64,000 nucleotides of DNA, taken from contig CALNWN010000003.1 in assembly GCA_940746715.1 (NCBI GenBank), positions 372,001 through 436,000 on the forward strand, in the 5' to 3' direction. How positions within the stretch are numbered: the first letter of the stretch is position 1; each line of letters starts with the position of its first letter. Both the position numbers and the translations under genes were made by a program. Origin of the DNA: an uncultured Paraburkholderia sp. (GTDB taxonomy: Bacteria > Pseudomonadota > Gammaproteobacteria > Burkholderiales > Burkholderiaceae). The notes under the pieces are model-generated. The model saw only the letters and a program-made list of their open reading frames with translations. It was not told the origin of the DNA and did not search any database. Below are positions 63,108-64,000 of the stretch, piece after piece.

Positions 63108-64000
63108 ATGTGGTTCAAAAACCTGCAGCTTCATCGTCTTCCCGCGCCGTGGTCTGTCACGGCGGAACAAATGGAAAAGTGGCTCGCGCCGCCCGCGTTC
63201 GCGCCGGGCAATAGTGTCGAAATGCAAAGCCACGGCTGGGCATCGCCGCGCGATAACGACTCGCTCGTGTATGCGCTCAACGGCCAGATGCTGCTCACGT
63301 TTCGCGCCGAAAAGAAGCTGCTGCCCGCTTCGGTCGTCGCGCAGGTGACGAAGGCGCGCGCGGCGGAACTCGAGGAGCAACAGGGTTTCAAACCCGGTCG
63401 CAAGCAGATGCGCGAACTCAAGTAGCAGGTGACCGATGAACTGCTGCCGCGCGCGTTCAGCATTCGCCGCGATACGCGCGTGTGGATCGATTGCCGCAAT
63501 GGCTGGCTTGTTATCGACGCGGCGTCGCAAGCGGTCGCCGACGAAGTGCGCGGCCTGCTGGTGAAGTCGGTCGATCAGTTGCCGCTCGAAACCGTGCGCG
63601 TCCCGCAATCGCCGGTTGCGGCCATGACGGAATGGCTGCTTTCGGGCGACGGTCCCGCCGGCTTTACCGTGGACCAGGACACGGAGTTGCGCTCGCCGAC
63701 GGAAGGCAACGCCACGGTCCGCTACGTCGGACATACTTTGGATGCGGAAGACATGCGCCGTCATATCGAGGCCGGCAAGCAATGCATGCGGCTCGCGATG
63801 ACATGGAAGGACCGCGTGTCCTTCGTGCTGACGCCTTCGCTCACGATCAAGCGGATTGCGCCGCTCGACGTATTGAAGGAAGCGGGCGATCCGACCGCGC
63901 AAAACGACGACGAACGCTTCGACTCCGACTTCACGTTGATGACCGCAGAGCTGGACAGGATGCCCGGCGATCTGCTGGATGCGTTGGGTGGGGAGCAGGG
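63108..64000 (+). pseudogene. rdgC: Recombination-associated protein RdgC, internal stop, 3' end outside window
   Basis: ATG at 63108 ([20 protein letters not shown]). The N-terminal part has [23 protein letters not shown] at 63423-63425 follows KQMRELK. The same frame continues [20 protein letters not shown] to the window edge without further damage. At this place relatives have Glu or Gln, so a single base change made the stop. RdgC binds double-stranded DNA as a ring and restrains RecA. TATAGAAT near 63070 may be its -10. One substitution could also be an error. Confidence 0.83.

Noticed and set aside
1..64000. CRISPR array, prophage, defence island or toxin-antitoxin module
   Set aside because: No regularly spaced direct repeats, integrases, phage structural genes or typical small gene pairs were seen.

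Overview
This 64-kb window is GC-rich chromosomal DNA from a member of the Burkholderiaceae, most like Paraburkholderia/Caballeronia. I base this on protein similarity recognised by eye and on gene neighbourhoods such as rsxB-nth-DUF1841, DUF3311 with an MctP-type symporter, and dnaE, a WaaE-like transferase and msbA. I see no plasmid, phage, CRISPR, rRNA, tRNA or insertion-sequence signature.

The dominant feature is gene decay. About 27 genes (roughly 24 kb of coding sequence) read without interruption. About 25 others (roughly 30 kb) carry frameshifts, in-frame stops, internal deletions or chimeric ends. The housekeeping genes are clean over long stretches: parC, dnaE, msbA, talB, nth, ubiC. 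Many dispensable genes carry several lesions each: an aminotransferase, a MocR regulator, FUSC, GH15, lactonase, PHA depolymerase, BenE, chrA, htpG, a long-linker ftsK and purT. Some junctions join unrelated genes: a GGDEF gene to chrA, htpG to a glycosyltransferase, and rhlE to trhO. This is what reductive evolution in a host-restricted symbiont would look like; leaf-nodule Caballeronia is a candidate lifestyle, as inference only. Single indels in homopolymers could still be sequencing errors.

Layout. 1-3464: end of parE, parC, broken copD-like gene. 3534-5385: chrA and GGDEF remnants fused. 5898-11178: phzF-like gene, then broken ridA, aminotransferase, glyoxalase and MocR genes. 11356-15122: htpG remnant fused to a glycosyltransferase, then a broken TPR-glycosyltransferase. 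15216-18083: broken OmpA lipoprotein, then the overlapping trio ubiC, DNA-deoxyinosine glycosylase and spermidine-synthase-like gene. 18399-21659: promoter, DUF3311, broken mctP, broken FUSC. 21688-27075: PhnB-like VOC, talB, broken benE, broken VWA gene, intact MoxR ATPase. 27459-31438: two c-type cytochromes, DUF1841, nth, rsxB, broken tetR. 31644-37335: broken phaZ, GH15 and lactonase with two small proteins. 37519-43714: broken ftsK, META lipoprotein, broken purT. 43955-48604: MliC-like protein, acetolactate-synthase-like enzyme, broken aldehyde dehydrogenase, rhlE/trhO junction. 48987-61797: dnaE and a largely intact lipid A/LPS core and O-antigen ligase region. 61875-64000: broken conserved hypothetical, SnoaL-like protein, rdgC with an internal stop running off the edge.

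The intact genes make a coherent retained set: chromosome decatenation and replication, base-excision repair, ubiquinone entry, pentose phosphate flux, c-type cytochromes and envelope LPS assembly. The broken ones concern carbon scavenging and storage, export, solute uptake, stress and regulation. I found no convincing new molecular system; the decay pattern and its junctions are the main finding.
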